A DNA stretch of 64,000 nt, taken from contig JAKOON010000016.1 in the NCBI GenBank assembly GCA_022577435.1, positions 15,086,276 to 15,150,275 on the forward strand. The letters are read 5' to 3'. This DNA comes from Embiotoca jacksoni (lineage: Eukaryota > Chordata > Actinopteri > Embiotocidae). Under the pieces are notes generated by a model, which saw only the letters and a program-made list of their open reading frames with translations, was not told where the DNA came from and did not search any database. Positions within the stretch are counted from its first letter, which is position 1, and each line of letters opens with the position of its first letter. This document shows, piece by piece, positions 39,230-54,200 of the stretch. The position numbers were made by a program, and so were the translations under genes.

Positions 39230-42200
39230 ATTAATAAGAGATCTGTACAGAGAAACAGAAAGCTGGAATGAGAGTATACATATATGCGAGTACCTCTGGC
39301 TCTGGGAGTGCAGCTCCTTCAGGGTAGCAGGAATGTCCTCCAGTAGTTCGAGCTGCTCTTGGTTGCGAGGCTGCCCGCTGGCCTGGACCACAGTGAATAA
39401 GACAAGCTGGATGTTGTCTTGCCAACCTTTGTAGTCCAAAAGGAAGTGACGAACGCTGCCCTCATACGCCACCTCTTCACCATCCGCCAACGCTGCCTCC
39501 TCATCCTGCATGAAAGCATTTACAAAAAGATTGAATGCTGGGTCACACAGCTAAAACACACTCATGGATCAAGGTGGAACATAACTGCAAAATTAGAATT
39601 ACCGCTTAGTGGTTTCATGCCTCAGGTCTTAAACAATGCTCATTGCCCTTTGACCAACAAAAACACATCAATTCATCCTTGGGGCCAAATGAATGATTGT
39701 GCTACATTTAAAGAAACTCCCTAGTGGTGTTCCTGAGATATCATATTCATTAGAATGGTTTGAAATGGGGTCACAGTGACCTCGCCCTTTGTTTCCCAAA
39801 ATCGAATCCTTGGTATCAATAAAATATTTTTTCCCAAGTTTGAGAAATTCCCTGAAAGGAATTTTGCCTGGCAATAACTTTTGCCAGCATAAAAACCCAA
39901 TCCACTGTAACCTAGGGCGATCTGAAACCGACTCGGGCAGCATTTAGACCTCTTTGCTTTTTGAACACTTCCAGGTACACAGTATATACAATTTGAAATT
40001 GATTCAATTGACTTTTTCTGCACTCTTTCATAGTATGACACAATTATAAAGAAGAAAACATATTTCCAGGTCCTTCTCCTGGGTCCTGAATGAACCCTTG
40101 ATCATTTTTAAAGAAACTTTTTCCTAGTGCCTTTCAGTGGCTTAGATGTAACTCTAGAACTTTGGCTTCATATATTATGCGCCTATCTATGATTATGGAA
40201 ATAGTCCTCGCCTCTGTCCTTACCAACCCCTCTACTACTTGCCTGTAACTTGATGATATGGAAATCCCCAACCTGCAAGTTCACATAAAACTATGGCTGT
40301 CTAAGTGCGTGTTTTTCAGATATTCACTAGGAAATGCAGTTCCATGGCACTGACGTCTCATTGCAATCATGATAAGACTTTTACAATAAAAAACACCGCA
40401 TGGACATGTTAACAAGGTAAACCACTTGACTTTCATTTGAGGGGGTAATTTGTTTTTTCCAAATTTACTAAAAATGTAATGCAAGTGCTGGGCTTTGAGT
40501 GTACCTTCGCCATGGCTCTCAGCAGGTGCTTGACATCTGCCAGTTGGCGGTTGTGGTTAGACAGAATGGTTTTAATGGAGTCAACCAGAAGCTGCAGTGT
40601 CTCTCCACATGACTCCAGCTGCTGCTCCCGCTCCTCCTGAGTCCTGCGCTCGATGCTCAGCTCTTCCTCCAACTGCCTCTGAGCATAGGACAGCCAATCA
40701 GGACTGCCTATGGGCAGATCTGGCACTGGACTCTGTAGAAGAAAAAAAAAAGACAAAGAGTTTAAAGGTACCCTGTCTAATTGGACTATCGGGAAGATTC
40801 TGTGGAGTGGACATGTTTTGTTTTTCTCTTTCACACGTGTTATCATTTTCAAAATCCCTGTCGCTGAAGAAAACGACAACCTCCAAGGTAGCCTCCTACA
40901 CGCTGAAAATTATTTGGACCATGCAATAAGGCAGACCTAATTTACTGTTTAAGTCTAAAATCTAAAAAGGTCTAATACAAGTCAGAGCTTTTCCCCCCAA
41001 AACAAGATTAATAAATGGGTGCCAGCAATAATAACAAATTATAGAGAAAACTTCATAGGGCACTTTAAAAAAACGATGTCATCTGGAAACCTGGTATAAC
41101 ATGCTAATGTTTTCAATTGCAAATTGGCCTACAGGCATTATACACCAAAAGATGATTTTAATTGTTTATTTTTTTCTTATTGTTTTTACTTACAACATTT
41201 CAAGAGTTGCATAAATGCAACATCTTTGATAGGAACATAAACTCTGTAGATGTCAAAGGTCAAATTTACCAGTCTGTGCAGTAATTGGAGTTCGAGTGGA
41301 GACACTGTACTGCTAAACTGGGAAGCGTAGGAACAGGTTTGCTGGCAGCGCTTCAGGAGCTCAAACAATGCTGCATCCATGTTCAGGGCCTCGGGGGATC
41401 GGGTACGAAGGCTTTCGAAGTTGAGAATGGTAGAGCACAAAAAGGTGACCTGGAAAAAAGACAGGAAGAAAATTTGACATTTAAAAAAAAAAAAAAAAAA
41501 AAGGCCATCTATATCAAGTGCTGTAGATGGTAAAAGTCTTGTTGCTTAAGTTTTACAAGTGGGTCACTGGAACATCAGCAGCAGTGATACCTGGCTGGTG
41601 CGCTGGTTGTCTCTGGCCACCATGGCCCGTCTCTCCCTGATGGTCATCTCAAAGTCCTGCAGGACCGGTGCCAGCGCTGGGTTGGCTCCACCAGCCCACT
41701 TCAGACGCTGCTCGATGCTAGCCTCCAGTGAAACCAGCTTCTCCTGAAGACACCAGCAGTCAAACAACACACGTTATGGAATTCTATTTGAACACGGTAT
41801 TTGGATATTTTTCAGTTTTTCACAACTGATTTTACCATCACAAGTAATTAAAGTTTAATCTATATGATGTAAAGATCTCTTTTGCATAAGAGAGCAGATT
41901 TCGTACATACACGTGTGCAAGTGTAAGCTTCCTTGTCAGTTCCCTTACATCAGTATTTCTTTCATCTTGTATGTAAGCGATTTATGATTCAAACAGTGTT
42001 CAGCTTCATCCTCCTTGGCTGGTTGAAAATCTCTGAGACACCTTTTGCAAATCCCAGGCTGTTTAATCAGCATCTGGATGTGCTACACCCGTCAGGTGGA
42101 TTGATAATCCTGGCAAAAGTGAAGTGCTCACCAACACAGATTTGAACAAATTTGAACTCTACCAGAGCCATGATTTTAACCACTTGTATGGAGAATCATT

Positions 42201-45200
42201 AAAATCCACAGAAAGCAAGTTATTTAACAAAATGTTCTATAGCTTTTCTCACCAAGAGATGTGCGAGAACAAGTTTAGGAGAAAAGCAGGGATTTCATGT
42301 ACTTATTTTACTGCTTACACTGTTTACAGTCATGCTCCTTACAGAAGGAGCATGACAATAAGCAGTGAAGGTGAACATATTTCACAATCTTGTGTCAGGT
42401 GAAACAGGGTTTGAAGATTTATCAAAGACCACTTGATTTACTGTGGCCTGGATTGTACCTCATTTACATCAAAGCTTTGGACAAAAAACATGTCAATTTA
42501 ATAAATGTAAAATGTGAACAAAAACAGTTAACTGAATAACAAAAATGTGTAAAAAAATATATCGATTAATAAATATAAAATACTATTTTTGACACCTGTT
42601 TTAAAATTTCTTGAGATTAAAACTTTATAGGGACTGATGACCTCAGCAATCTAAAAATGTGGCTACCAGGGTTACTTGTCAAATGTTTTGACACACTTTC
42701 CAATCAGGAGCTTTACTATTGGCATATACAGTGGGTACGGAAAGTATTCAGATCCCTTTAAATTTTTCACTCTTTGTTTCATTGCAGCCATTTGCTAAAA
42801 TCAAAAAAGTTCATTTTATTTCTCATTAATGTACACTCAGCACCCCATCTTGACAGAAAAAAACAGAAATGTAGAAATTTGTGCAAATTTATTAAAAAAG
42901 AAAAACCGAAATATCACATGGTCATAAGTATTCAGACCCTTTGCTCAGTATTGAGTAGAAGCACCCTTTTGAGCTCGTACAGCCATGAGTCTTCTTGGGA
43001 ATGATGCAACAAGCTTTTCACACCTGGATTTGGGGATCCTCTGCCATTCTTCCTTGCATTTATTAATGCTAATCTCCAGTTCCATCAGGTTGGATGGTGA
43101 ACGTTGGTGGACAGCCATTTTCAGGTCTCTCCAGAGATGCTCAATTGGGTTTAGGTCAGGGCTCTGGCTGGGCCAGTCAAGAACGGTCACAGAGTTGTTC
43201 CGAAGCCACTCCTTTGTTATTTTAGCTGTGTGCTTAGGGTCATTGTCTTGTTGGAAGGTGAACCTTCGGCCCAGTCTGAGGTCCAGAGCACTCTGGAAGA
43301 GGTTTTCTTCCAGGATATCTCTGTACTTGGCCGCATTCACCTTTCCTTCAATTGCAACCAGTCGTCCTGTCCCTGCAGCTGAAAAACACCCCCATAGCAT
43401 GATGCTGCCACCACCATGTTTCACTGTTGGGATTGTATTGGGCAGGTGATGAGCAGTGCCTGGTTTTCTCCACACATACCGCTTAGAATTAACGCCAAAA
43501 AGTTCAATCTTGGTCTCATCAGACCAGAGAATCTTATTTCTCATAGTCTGGGAGTCCTTCATGTGTTTTTTGGCAAACTCTATGCGGGCTTTCATATGTC
43601 TTGCACTGAGGAGAGGCTTCCGTCGGGCCACTCTGCCATAAAGCCCCGACTGGTGGAGGGCTGCAGTGATAGTTGACTTTGTGGAACTTTCTCCCATCTC
43701 CCTACTGCATCTCTGGAGCTCAGCCACAGTGATCTTTGGGTTCTTCTTTACCTCTCTCACCAAGGCTCTTCTCCCACGATTGCTCAGTTTGGCTGGACGG
43801 CCAGGTCTAGGAAGAGTTCTGGTCGTCCCAAACTTCTTCCATTTAAGGATTATGGAGGCCACTGTGCTCTTAGGAACCTTGAGTGCTGCAGAAATTATTT
43901 TGTAACCTTGGCCAGATCTGTGCCTTGCCACAATTCTGTCTCTGAGCTCCTTGGACAGTTCCTTCGACCTCATGATTCTCATTTGCTCTGACATGCACTG
44001 TGAGCTGTAAGGTCTTATATAGACAGGTGTGTGCCTTTCCTAATCAAGTCCAATCAGTTTAATTAAACACAGCTGGACTCCAATGAAGGAGTAGAACCAT
44101 CTCAAGGAGGATCAGAAGAAATGGACAGCATGTGAGTTAAATATGTGTGTCACAGCAAAGGGTCTGAATACTTATGACCATGTGATATTTCAGTTTTTCT
44201 TTTTTTAATAAATTTGCACAAATTTCTACATTTCTGTTTTTTTCTGTCAAGATGGGGTGCTGAGTGTACATTAATGAGAAATAAAATGAACTTTTTTGAT
44301 TTTAGCAAATGGCTGCAATGAAACAAAGAGTGAAAAATTTAAAGGGGTCTGAATACTTTCCGTACCCACTGTATGTCATATAGCTTCATGAGATTGTCAT
44401 CTGTAATGGATTTCAAATAAGAGGCGAGTCTTGTCAAAAGTTAATCGCTAGAATATCTAGCCTCCTTAATGACCATTATTGGTGTCCTGGTTGAATATGA
44501 GTGTGTAGTGAGCAGTTCCTACAGCTTACTTTACAATGGGGTACGACTTCATATTGCCGTTGATTTAGTTTTGGGTGCACAGACAAGGAGGACACTTGAC
44601 ACACTTCAGAATTTGTATGACTTCCGACTAACGGATTTTTGGTTGCTTGAGCGTGACCGAATGTCTCAGAAACAGACAATTTTATGTGAGATTAAAGTGA
44701 CCCTTTACCGATTGCCATGTTTTAGAAAAGTGACAAAAAGTCCAGTAATGTTGACATCATATCCTCGTCGGTGGTACTCTTCCTCAATTTAGTGCAGTTA
44801 GCTTTTTACACCAGATGCATACCATGGCTGATTATGCCAAGACGAATCCGCGTCTTCCAAACGGACCCAGACATGGATCATTGTACTGTGCATTATGCAA
44901 TGTTCAAATGTACTGGACGATAGGATCAAACATATTTGTGTAAGGTACGGAGTAGCAAGTGTGGAAACACCTTGAATTTGACAGAGTGATCAGTATTTCG
45001 ACCTGTGCTTGGCCTTCTGTGACAACTCAATATGTCTTCTGCGTGTTCAGTTCGCTTCCTGCAGTATTTGGACCTAGAGTACAAATCTTTCCAGTAAAGC
45101 ATAATCAAAAATAGTACTTTCCTGAAACTTCAGTATGTTATTATCTCTGAGTGAGGACATTTAATTTAATGGTTTAGTCACCAAGGACTGCACCGGATGG

Positions 45201-48200
45201 TGTACGTGGTGTGCTACTGACCTGAATGGCAACAATCGCTCCCTCATCTTGACTCAGCTTGTACAGCTTCTTCTTCATGTTGCTGAGGATCACGGAGCGT
45301 GGAGGAATACTGACACTTAAAGGCTGATTGTTGGGGCCCAGAACATCCTCATGCTGCCACTGAAAGTGAACACACAAAAACACAGTGGTACATCTGGAAG
45401 ACCCAACAATAACAACATTCATTCTCTAGTCCATGTCTGTAATTACAAGGTTGAACTCAACACTTTCCATAGATTGGCCATCAGGGATCATCCAAGTTTT
45501 ATTTTAATGGATCAGTATTGGCTAAAATCAATCAAAACCCAATCCCTCTTTTACTGTACTCTGATACTGTACTCACACCATATTATTCAAGGTTCAGATC
45601 AGACCCCAAAAACTTTGATTGGGAAATTCTAAACACTAATCGAACTTGTGTACCTCACATGAGCTGACATGCAACATGTTACAAATAAAGAAAGCCATAG
45701 CCTTTAAATGGTACTTTATTTTTTTTTTAAAAGGGGGAACATTTTGTGTGGTGGTTATCTCTGCTACAATTCTGATCATAGATTTTGTAGGTGCGACGAG
45801 TAGAAAACTAGTGTTGGCCATTTATGATAACGGATACAAAACCTGACGTTATAAAACAGTCAGTACCAACTCTCGATATTACAAGCAAGCTTGTAATATG
45901 CTTGTGAATTTAAACATGTGATTGCTCTGAATATCAACCCAATCTTAGAATAGGATATAAACACAGCTCATCAGTAGCATGCACACAAACTTTTGTGTGT
46001 ACCTGGAACATGGCAATGTGGAGTTGGCTCCTCTGCAGGCTAGCCTTGGAGGCCTCCAGGTTGACGTCCAACCTCCTCAGCAGGTCTACTTTTTTCCAGG
46101 CTGTGTCGTAGGAGGAGGCCAACACTGTGGCTCTGTTTAGCAACAGCTGGGAAACCCGGCTCGATTCAAGGCTCTGCTCCATTGCCTTCTTACAAAGGTC
46201 ATCCAGAGAAACCTGCAGAGAAACCTGCAGAGCCAGGACAGAGTGAGAGTACCGATTAGGAATTGACTGATAATGTTTTGTATACTTTTTGAATATTGAA
46301 ATGGAAAAGGGGTGTGTAATAGTAAGTTATTGCATGTATGTCAACAAATATTTGTATTGGTTAGTCTTCATAATTTCTCTATAGTATAGATGGGTGACAA
46401 ATTACAGAATACACGAACAAACAAGTGGTGAAAATGATGAAGAGACTTGCAGAGTCAATACCGAAAAATAAAAAAGTGTTAAAAAAACAAAATTTTGGTT
46501 TCTTCAACTATTGAAGAACAATTTTGCCTTGATGAAAGCTTTGCAAACTTTTGGCAATATCGTCATGAGGTGGTCGCCTGAAATGATGAGCCCTGTGAAA
46601 AATTTATTGACTTCTTTAAGCGTTTGAGACCGAGTTGTGTTGTGCCAAGGCAATGTGTTGCTGTACTTATGGCAACTAGCCCTATTCAACTACTGTAGTA
46701 GCACGTGCAAGAACTGCTCAATTAATTAATTAAAAACAACAATACACTGTTATTTTAAGAAATGAAGGTCAAACAAAAAAAGAATTAAAAAAAAATCCTT
46801 CTGAAAAATTTTAAGAACTTTCCAGAATTTTCAAGTTCAGTCACAAACACTAAAGGAAACTGGGTATCATAAGGACCTACCTACCAAAGAAAGGGTGACC
46901 AACCAGTCCCTCTGCTGCAGAAAATATATTCATTAGAATTAGTAGTCTCAGAAAGTGCCAATTAAGGGCATCTCAGATTACAGGCCACATCAAAGCTTTA
47001 CATAACCACGGTTTTCTTGGTGCAATGAGTGAGTGTCTTACGATCGATAATGCCACGTATAGGCCCTCAACAGAAGCCTTTTATTAGAACCCTTTTACCA
47101 AAAAAGACGTGTTGTGTAGAATGTGAATAAAAACAGATTGCGATGATTTGCAAATTATTAAACTCATTAAATTTAAAACAAAATATGTACACCTTTTCTG
47201 GGCCAAAGCTCATTTAAGATGGAAAACTGCCCTGTGATCTAATGAATCAAAACTTGGAATTCTTTTTTAGAAATGAAGAACTCAGTTTTTTGGGATGAAG
47301 AAGAGTGGGACCATCCAGTTTACTGTCAGTGCACAGTTCAAAAGTCAGAATCTGTGAGTGTATGGGGGTGCATTAGTGCACATGGCATTGCTAGCATGCA
47401 TATCTGGGAAGGAACCATTAATGTTGAATGAAATATACAGGTTTTGGAGGATGATATGTTGCCATCCAGACAACTTCTTTTTCAGTGAAGGCTGTTGCAA
47501 TTTCAGCAAGATGATGCCAAACCGCATTCTGCATGCATTACAACAGCATGGCTCCATAGCAGGAGAGTCTAGGTGCTAAACTGGCCTGCCTGCAGTTCAG
47601 ACCTGTCACCCATTGAAAACATTGGGAGCATCATGGAATGAAAATATGACAGAGGAGACCCTAAACTAGTGAGCAGCTGAAATTGTATATCGGGCAAGAA
47701 TGTGACATTTTACTTTCAAAACTTAGAAACTTGTTGGTAAAAAAAGAAGTGATGCCACACAAGTGGTAAACATGCCCCTGTCCCAACATTTTTGAAACAT
47801 GTTGCTACCATCAAATTCAAATTGAGGGCATTTTCCCCAAAAGTTCTCATTTTCAACATTCCATACCTTGTTGTCTACACCAAAGTCTTTCGCTTCCACC
47901 AGAGCGATGATGTCCAGACCAAGGGCAGAGAGAGTGCTACAGAGGGCCAGACCAAGCGCTTGGCTGGGCACACCCATAAGCATCTGTCGAACAAAGTCAG
48001 CTGTGAAGGCCTTGATGGGGCAGGTCATCTGTTCCTCACTGACCACCGCAGCACCTGACCCGGTTGCACTGGGCTGACGGAACAGCGGCTTCCCCAAAGC
48101 AACCGGTCCATTTGAAGGTAAAAGGTCCTCGGCGGGGGGGCAGGTACCTGACAGGATTTGTCACACACTTGTCAAGACAGCTAACAGAAAACCTGAAATT

Positions 48201-51200
48201 TCAATTCCTAGAACAATCAAGCCCAGCTGTAATGAACAAAGCATAATTTTCTCTGCCCGGGAAACCTCCATTATAGTTTGAATTTGGTCTAAAAGTGCAT
48301 ACATATTTAATAGTACAACAGGCAAGAGCTGTGAAATACATGACTAAAACAAATTGAAATTTGTTTTTCCATGTTTTGTTTAAAGTATGTCTCCCTTGCC
48401 TCGTATACAATTTTGCCCAGAGGTTTTCTTTAAGAACCCCCCCCCACCTCGAGTGACTGTCGATCAGACAGTCACTCTGGGTGGAGAGTTGTAATGGCGG
48501 GGAAGAGCTCTTACCAGACAGTGTCTGAGCAAAGGAGGAACACAGCCGGAAGAAATCCCTGATGGTTTGCAGTCTCTTGAGGAAGAGCACCTCTTCAATC
48601 AGCTGACGCTGATTTAGGCTGTCAAAGTGGTGGAGCTGTGTGACTTGAGCCTCCCTCAAAACATCCACTTTCCTCCAGGGCAACGGCACCTCTAAAGAAC
48701 ACAGCTAAGGACAATGAAGTGCAGAGGAAATGGGGTGAGAAAGTTGACTTTTTATATATGGATAATCATAAATAGTAAACTTTAATCCAATAGGAAATTA
48801 TGATGACAAAAATGAAGCTGACTAGTGTCTAGAGATTGTTTAAAACCATCTAGATTAGATGCAAGCGAATGGAAAATATAAAACCAAAATGCACCAGAAA
48901 TCCCAAAATACTAAATAGAAGAACCAACACATTTTGTATGTCACTTACAACATATTAAGACACTTATTATACGTGAAGGGAATGTGGGTGCTACCTTCTC
49001 TGTGAGCTGTCCGTAGGCAGTCTCTAGTTGGGTGAACATGCCATCAAAGGCTACCAACAACATTTGACCCGCAGACATCTTGGGTGTGTCCTGGCCCTGT
49101 CCATCCATGCTGCGAGGCTGGATCAGCTCAGAGTACTGTACACGTAGCATTCTAAGCACAAAAAAAGTTTTTCAGATATTAGACTTGCTTTGGATTCTGC
49201 ATGTGCAGGTTCGCAATGAGTTGAGCCCCAGCTATGTATGATGAAATCCAAAACAAGAAGAATTTAACCTGGTGATGTGGATGCAGTGGTTGTGTCCATC
49301 GTGGTCCTGCCCTGTGGTGGCCTGCAGACAGTCGGCCAAACCTTGCAGGCCAAGACCATCAGAGCTCTGCTCAACCAGCTGCTCCAGCTCTGACAACATA
49401 GACTCCAGGGTGGGTTCTCCTTTTATCATACAGCGCAGAGCCTCTGGAAAGATGATCTGCCGGAAGTTGGTGTTCAGTTCCTACAGTGAAACAAGACAAC
49501 AAAGAAATTCCTTCATATTTTTTCCAGCCCCATCCATATATATGTGCCCATGAAAAGGGAATACGCTGCTTCTAGTCAGTGTTTTGGGGGTGCAATACCT
49601 GCAAGCAGGTGTACACAGCATTTGCTAAGTAGACAGCCTGGATCATAGCTGAAGGAGCAGGGAGCTCCAGGTCATGGGGCAGGAGTGGGCAGCGTTGTAG
49701 CAATGTTGCCAGGGCGCTGACATTTCCGATCATACTGCAGAGCTCCTCCAAAAACCAAGCCCCATCGCGAGAAGTCAGGTCTACTAGCTGCTCTCCAGCA
49801 CTGGCCGCAGCCCCCTCCATCACCAGGTTACGCCTAAGAAAAAAAAAGAGTTACTTTCTTCTCTTAGCTGCAAATTTTATCATTCCCCTTCATTTCCTCA
49901 GATCTACTTTTAGAATCACCACATTTCTTAAAAAAAACAAACAAAAAACAACAACAAGTTGGACAGAATGTACTTGTGTTTGTAGGCTTAAGAAATTCTA
50001 AAATTATGTAAAAAAAAAAAAACAACCTTTCAATTATTTTAGCAATGTAGCCGCTTATTTATATTGTCCACGAGCTCTACTTAACATTAGACTGAGAGGA
50101 CAAACAGCACAGTGAAACATGGAATCAAAGATCTGCGTTTAAACCTGCAGAGTGTGCAGAGGGCAGAGGTGATGATTGCGGCAAGGCTGAGGGAGCCTGG
50201 CTCTCCGTTTTCCCGTAGGAAGACTGTAATGCAGTGTTCAATCTCCTGCAGCTGCTCCTCACAAGCTGCAACAGTTGTGCCCTCAGCCTTCAGCCGCTCT
50301 GCTTGGTGCATCATGCGCTCGTTGGTTTCAGCCACTTGGTGCTGCAAAGTTAACTCCACACTGGACAGGAACTGGCAGGAGGCTGCAGGAGGCTGGGGAG
50401 CATACAACACCTCATATCTGCATAGGGAAGAGGAAATAAAACTCAGCTGTGGGTTTGATAAGTTAATCGAGAGTGCAGGGTTTTCCTTCCCATTATAATC
50501 ATTTAATACATTTAAAGTGCAGCATGTAGGCCAGTTGAACAGGAAAGAAAATACTGAGAGTAGCTGTGATTGTAGCTCGTCGACTTCCTTCCGGCGGGAG
50601 TAATGAGATGCAAGTTTGCGTTTTAACAACGTTTACTTTACGAGTTACAGATTCGGGAAGTTCGAAGCTGTTAATATATTTCCCGTCTTAACCGAAGTTG
50701 TGCCTTCTCATCCTCCTGTTAGATGAGTGTGTTTGCTGTGCGAAACTCGTGTGAAGCTGCAGGACGGTTTTCTTTTCAGAAAACGCTGCTTATGTTTCAC
50801 GCGTGCCCGGCTATAATACACAGGGAAACAATCTGTGATCACATTTGTACACATGTAAAGGCTCCAGACATTAACCTTCCAACCATGAGGTGATGGAGAA
50901 TGCCAACAGGCTGAGCTTGCATGAATGTTTTCGGCCGTTTCAGAACCTACTCCTCATCATGCGTGGCATTTAATTGTTTGTAATATACCAGAATCGAAAG
51001 CCTGCTGCAGTGCCTTACTGTCTATAGATGTGCTGGCAGCGCTCCACTGTCATGTCTCGCAGCAGTTCCTCCAACCAAGCCTTCCACTGGTGGGCCCTAT
51101 GAAACATTAGGGTAGCCCGCGGGTATAGCAAAGCCACTGTGGCATAGCTGTGCAGCTGCTCCAGACAGCCACGAAGAGCTCCACGGCGCTGCTGCAGCAA

Positions 51201-54200
51201 GGAGCTCAACTCCGCCTCCAGGCTCTCGCACTGGCTGATCAGGTGGGCCTGGCCTGCATTCTGTAGGAAGGCTGTAGCTGGAACATAGCTTGGCGGACCT
51301 AGAAGTATCGCAAAAACAATAACAAGTTGTAGCACAGCTCAAGAAAAGAAAAATACATGCAGCATTTTAACAATAGATTTTCCATTCTCAATTTATTGAA
51401 AATAAATTTGGGCTGAAAAACTAAAAGCATTTTAATCAGATTCTATAAAGCTGGCAGTTTTTACAGTAATGTTTTCAACTGTCAGACTGCAAACAGGCAG
51501 ATTCTTTACCCTCTTTAAAGCCAAATCAATTGTCAAATGTATTAACAATCTTCTTTTCAGTTAAAATTTATGTTTAAATCTAAGTATACCTAATCAGACC
51601 AAATATTTAGCAAATTAAATGTATTGCATCCAGAAACTTGTCTGAAGACCAAGGGACGATATGTTACAGAAAACCCAAGAAATACTGAAAGAAATAAAAA
51701 GAGAGCTTATTTTTAAACAGTTTCATTTATGCTGCTTCAATCATTTCCACTGGGACTAACCAAGATCTATGGGGCTGCTTATGTCCTGGAGCAGGCTGGC
51801 AAGCTGTGTGGCCTCCAGGCTGGAGAATGCTGCCTGGTACTGGGATATCCATTGGTCCAGGTCGGTTAGCTTGCTCTGAATGGCCTCCTGCACAGTCCGC
51901 TGCTGTGACTGCAGCTGGGTATGTTCAGAGTACCTGTGAATTTGACTGCTGGGTGAGTAAGGTTTCACAATATGGTGCTAGATATTATAGCCCACAGCAT
52001 TTAGATTATGAATTTGGACTGGCTCCTCAATGCATACCGTCATGTATAAAAATGTTGGCTTTCCAAAACATTTTTGAATAAGCAAAAACTTGATCGTCTT
52101 TGAAACAGTGGCTTCAAGTAATGGTGACATACAAATGTCAAAAAAAAAAAAATTTGGCTTTTTGTAGGCATCTTCATAATTTAAAATAAACATTTAAAAA
52201 AAAATAGATCTCATGAAAAAGGAAAATATTTCCATACAATAATCACACTTTCAAATCCATAAAACTAGAATCAGAGGATCCAGATTAGGTGACAATCATT
52301 AGAAAAAAGGTTGTGGAAGCCTATGATACTGGCATGGGATCAAATCATTCTACTGTAAGGAAAATCCAGAACTGCGCGCACCAGCATATTCAGCCAGAAC
52401 TTCTCATGGTTGGCAATGTTTTGTATGAAAGTGCATGTGTTAACAATCCTGGCCAGCATGAGAGGCATAACAGGAAAAAGCTTTTGCTGTCCAATAGAAC
52501 CATTAGCGTAAAACTACAGGTTACCAATTGCCAAATAGAAAAAGACCAGGGGCCTCATGTATAGAACAGTGTGTAGAATCTATACTAAAAGAGTACTTGC
52601 ATGCAAAAGCCAAAAGTAGAATACGCCAAAAAAGTTTCAGATATATACAATTGTAAAAAAAAAAAAAAAAAATTAAAATCAAATTGTTACATTTTTTTTT
52701 ATAGTCAAGCAGGTTAAAGGTAAAGACTATGAGACCATCTCCAAGCAGATTTTCAACCAGTGTGACTATAACACTTGCCAGTGAAACATGCTTGCCAGTT
52801 TCAGGTGTGCAAAACACATTAAACAAAAACTTATTTCAATGAAAAGAAAGCAATACACGCTTCAGATTCCAAGGGTTTTCTTACTTTTTCCACAAAAGCA
52901 TAATACATCTATTTATATTTTTGCTGAATATATGATTGAAAAAGGTAATGTTCCTGGTGTGATGTTGTTAAAGTATATCACCTGTATCTGTAGGCACAGT
53001 ATCAAAGACGACTGAATGTTTGCATTTTGTCATATGACAAAAGAGAAAGTACAAGCCTCAAACAGTGGAACAGCAGCTTATTTCTTTTTTTTTTTTTACC
53101 TTGTACTTTCTTTTTCTTAAACAAACTAAATGGTGGCCTGCTTGTATTTATAATTATGAAACCCCCGGTGAGTAGTGTACTGTCTCGGACCTTTGCTCCA
53201 GGGTAAGGATGAGATGGTCTGGATGGTTCTCTGCCCCCTCTAAGAAGGCCAACTCCTCCTGCAGTTTGGCTTGTAGTTTCTCCCCCTGGCAGAGCAACTC
53301 TTGCAGGACCAAGTACTCTTCTACAGCCTCTTCCACTTGTGGTAGCACTGCCAGCATTTCATCGCGATTCTTAAACCAGTTCACCTGCACACAATCCACA
53401 CAGTCAAAATATTAAATATTTTGCTTCTGGATTATTCCTATACAGCACTTTAGTACATACAAGGGTGGATCAATAGGTTCAGAGACTGCTTCTGTTGTCC
53501 AACAGAGCAGGAAAAAGCTTTAACCTCCAAGAATAAGTATTCCAAATTTCATTGTTTGATCAACATAAGCAGTTACACATATTGCTGGACCATTGGTCCG
53601 TGTGAACCTAAGATTTCTCTGTGGACATGCCGTGGTGGATGAGTCTGGGTGCTAAACTGGCCTGCCTGTAATCTAGATCTGTTGCCAACTAAAAACATTT
53701 GGAGCATCATGAAATAATAAATATGACAAAGGAGACCCCAAACTGTTGAGAAGCTGAAATCCTATTTCAGGCAAGAATCGGACAACATTTCACTTTCAAA
53801 ACTGGTCTCCTCAGTTCCCAAATGTTTAGAGTGTTGTTAAAAAAAAAAAAAAAGAAAGGTGATGCAACATAAATATACTTTACTTGGGCGACTCGTCCAG
53901 GTAAATTGACGGCCGCCCAAGTATATTTGACAACCCGGCTCAGCATTTTTTTTAATGTATTTTTTAATCTGTCTGAGAGGTCGACATAAGAGGAACCTCT
54001 GAGCGGGCGGAGGGGGACAGCTGTCTGTTCCCTGCTGCAGCACACACACACACACACACATACATTTTGTACCAAATTATGGAGAGTAGTATCGATACGA
54101 GTATCAATAAGTATCTGCACCAATAAGCGGTATTGCATAACTCACCTTAATCTCAGCCACCCTGGAGGAGAAGAGAGAGCGCGTTATGTCTCTCTCCATT

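Noticed and set aside
48691..48704. Alternative SMG1 acceptor at TTTAG near 48694
   Set aside because: Using it would remove ten bases and break the frame; CCTTAG at 48705 keeps it.
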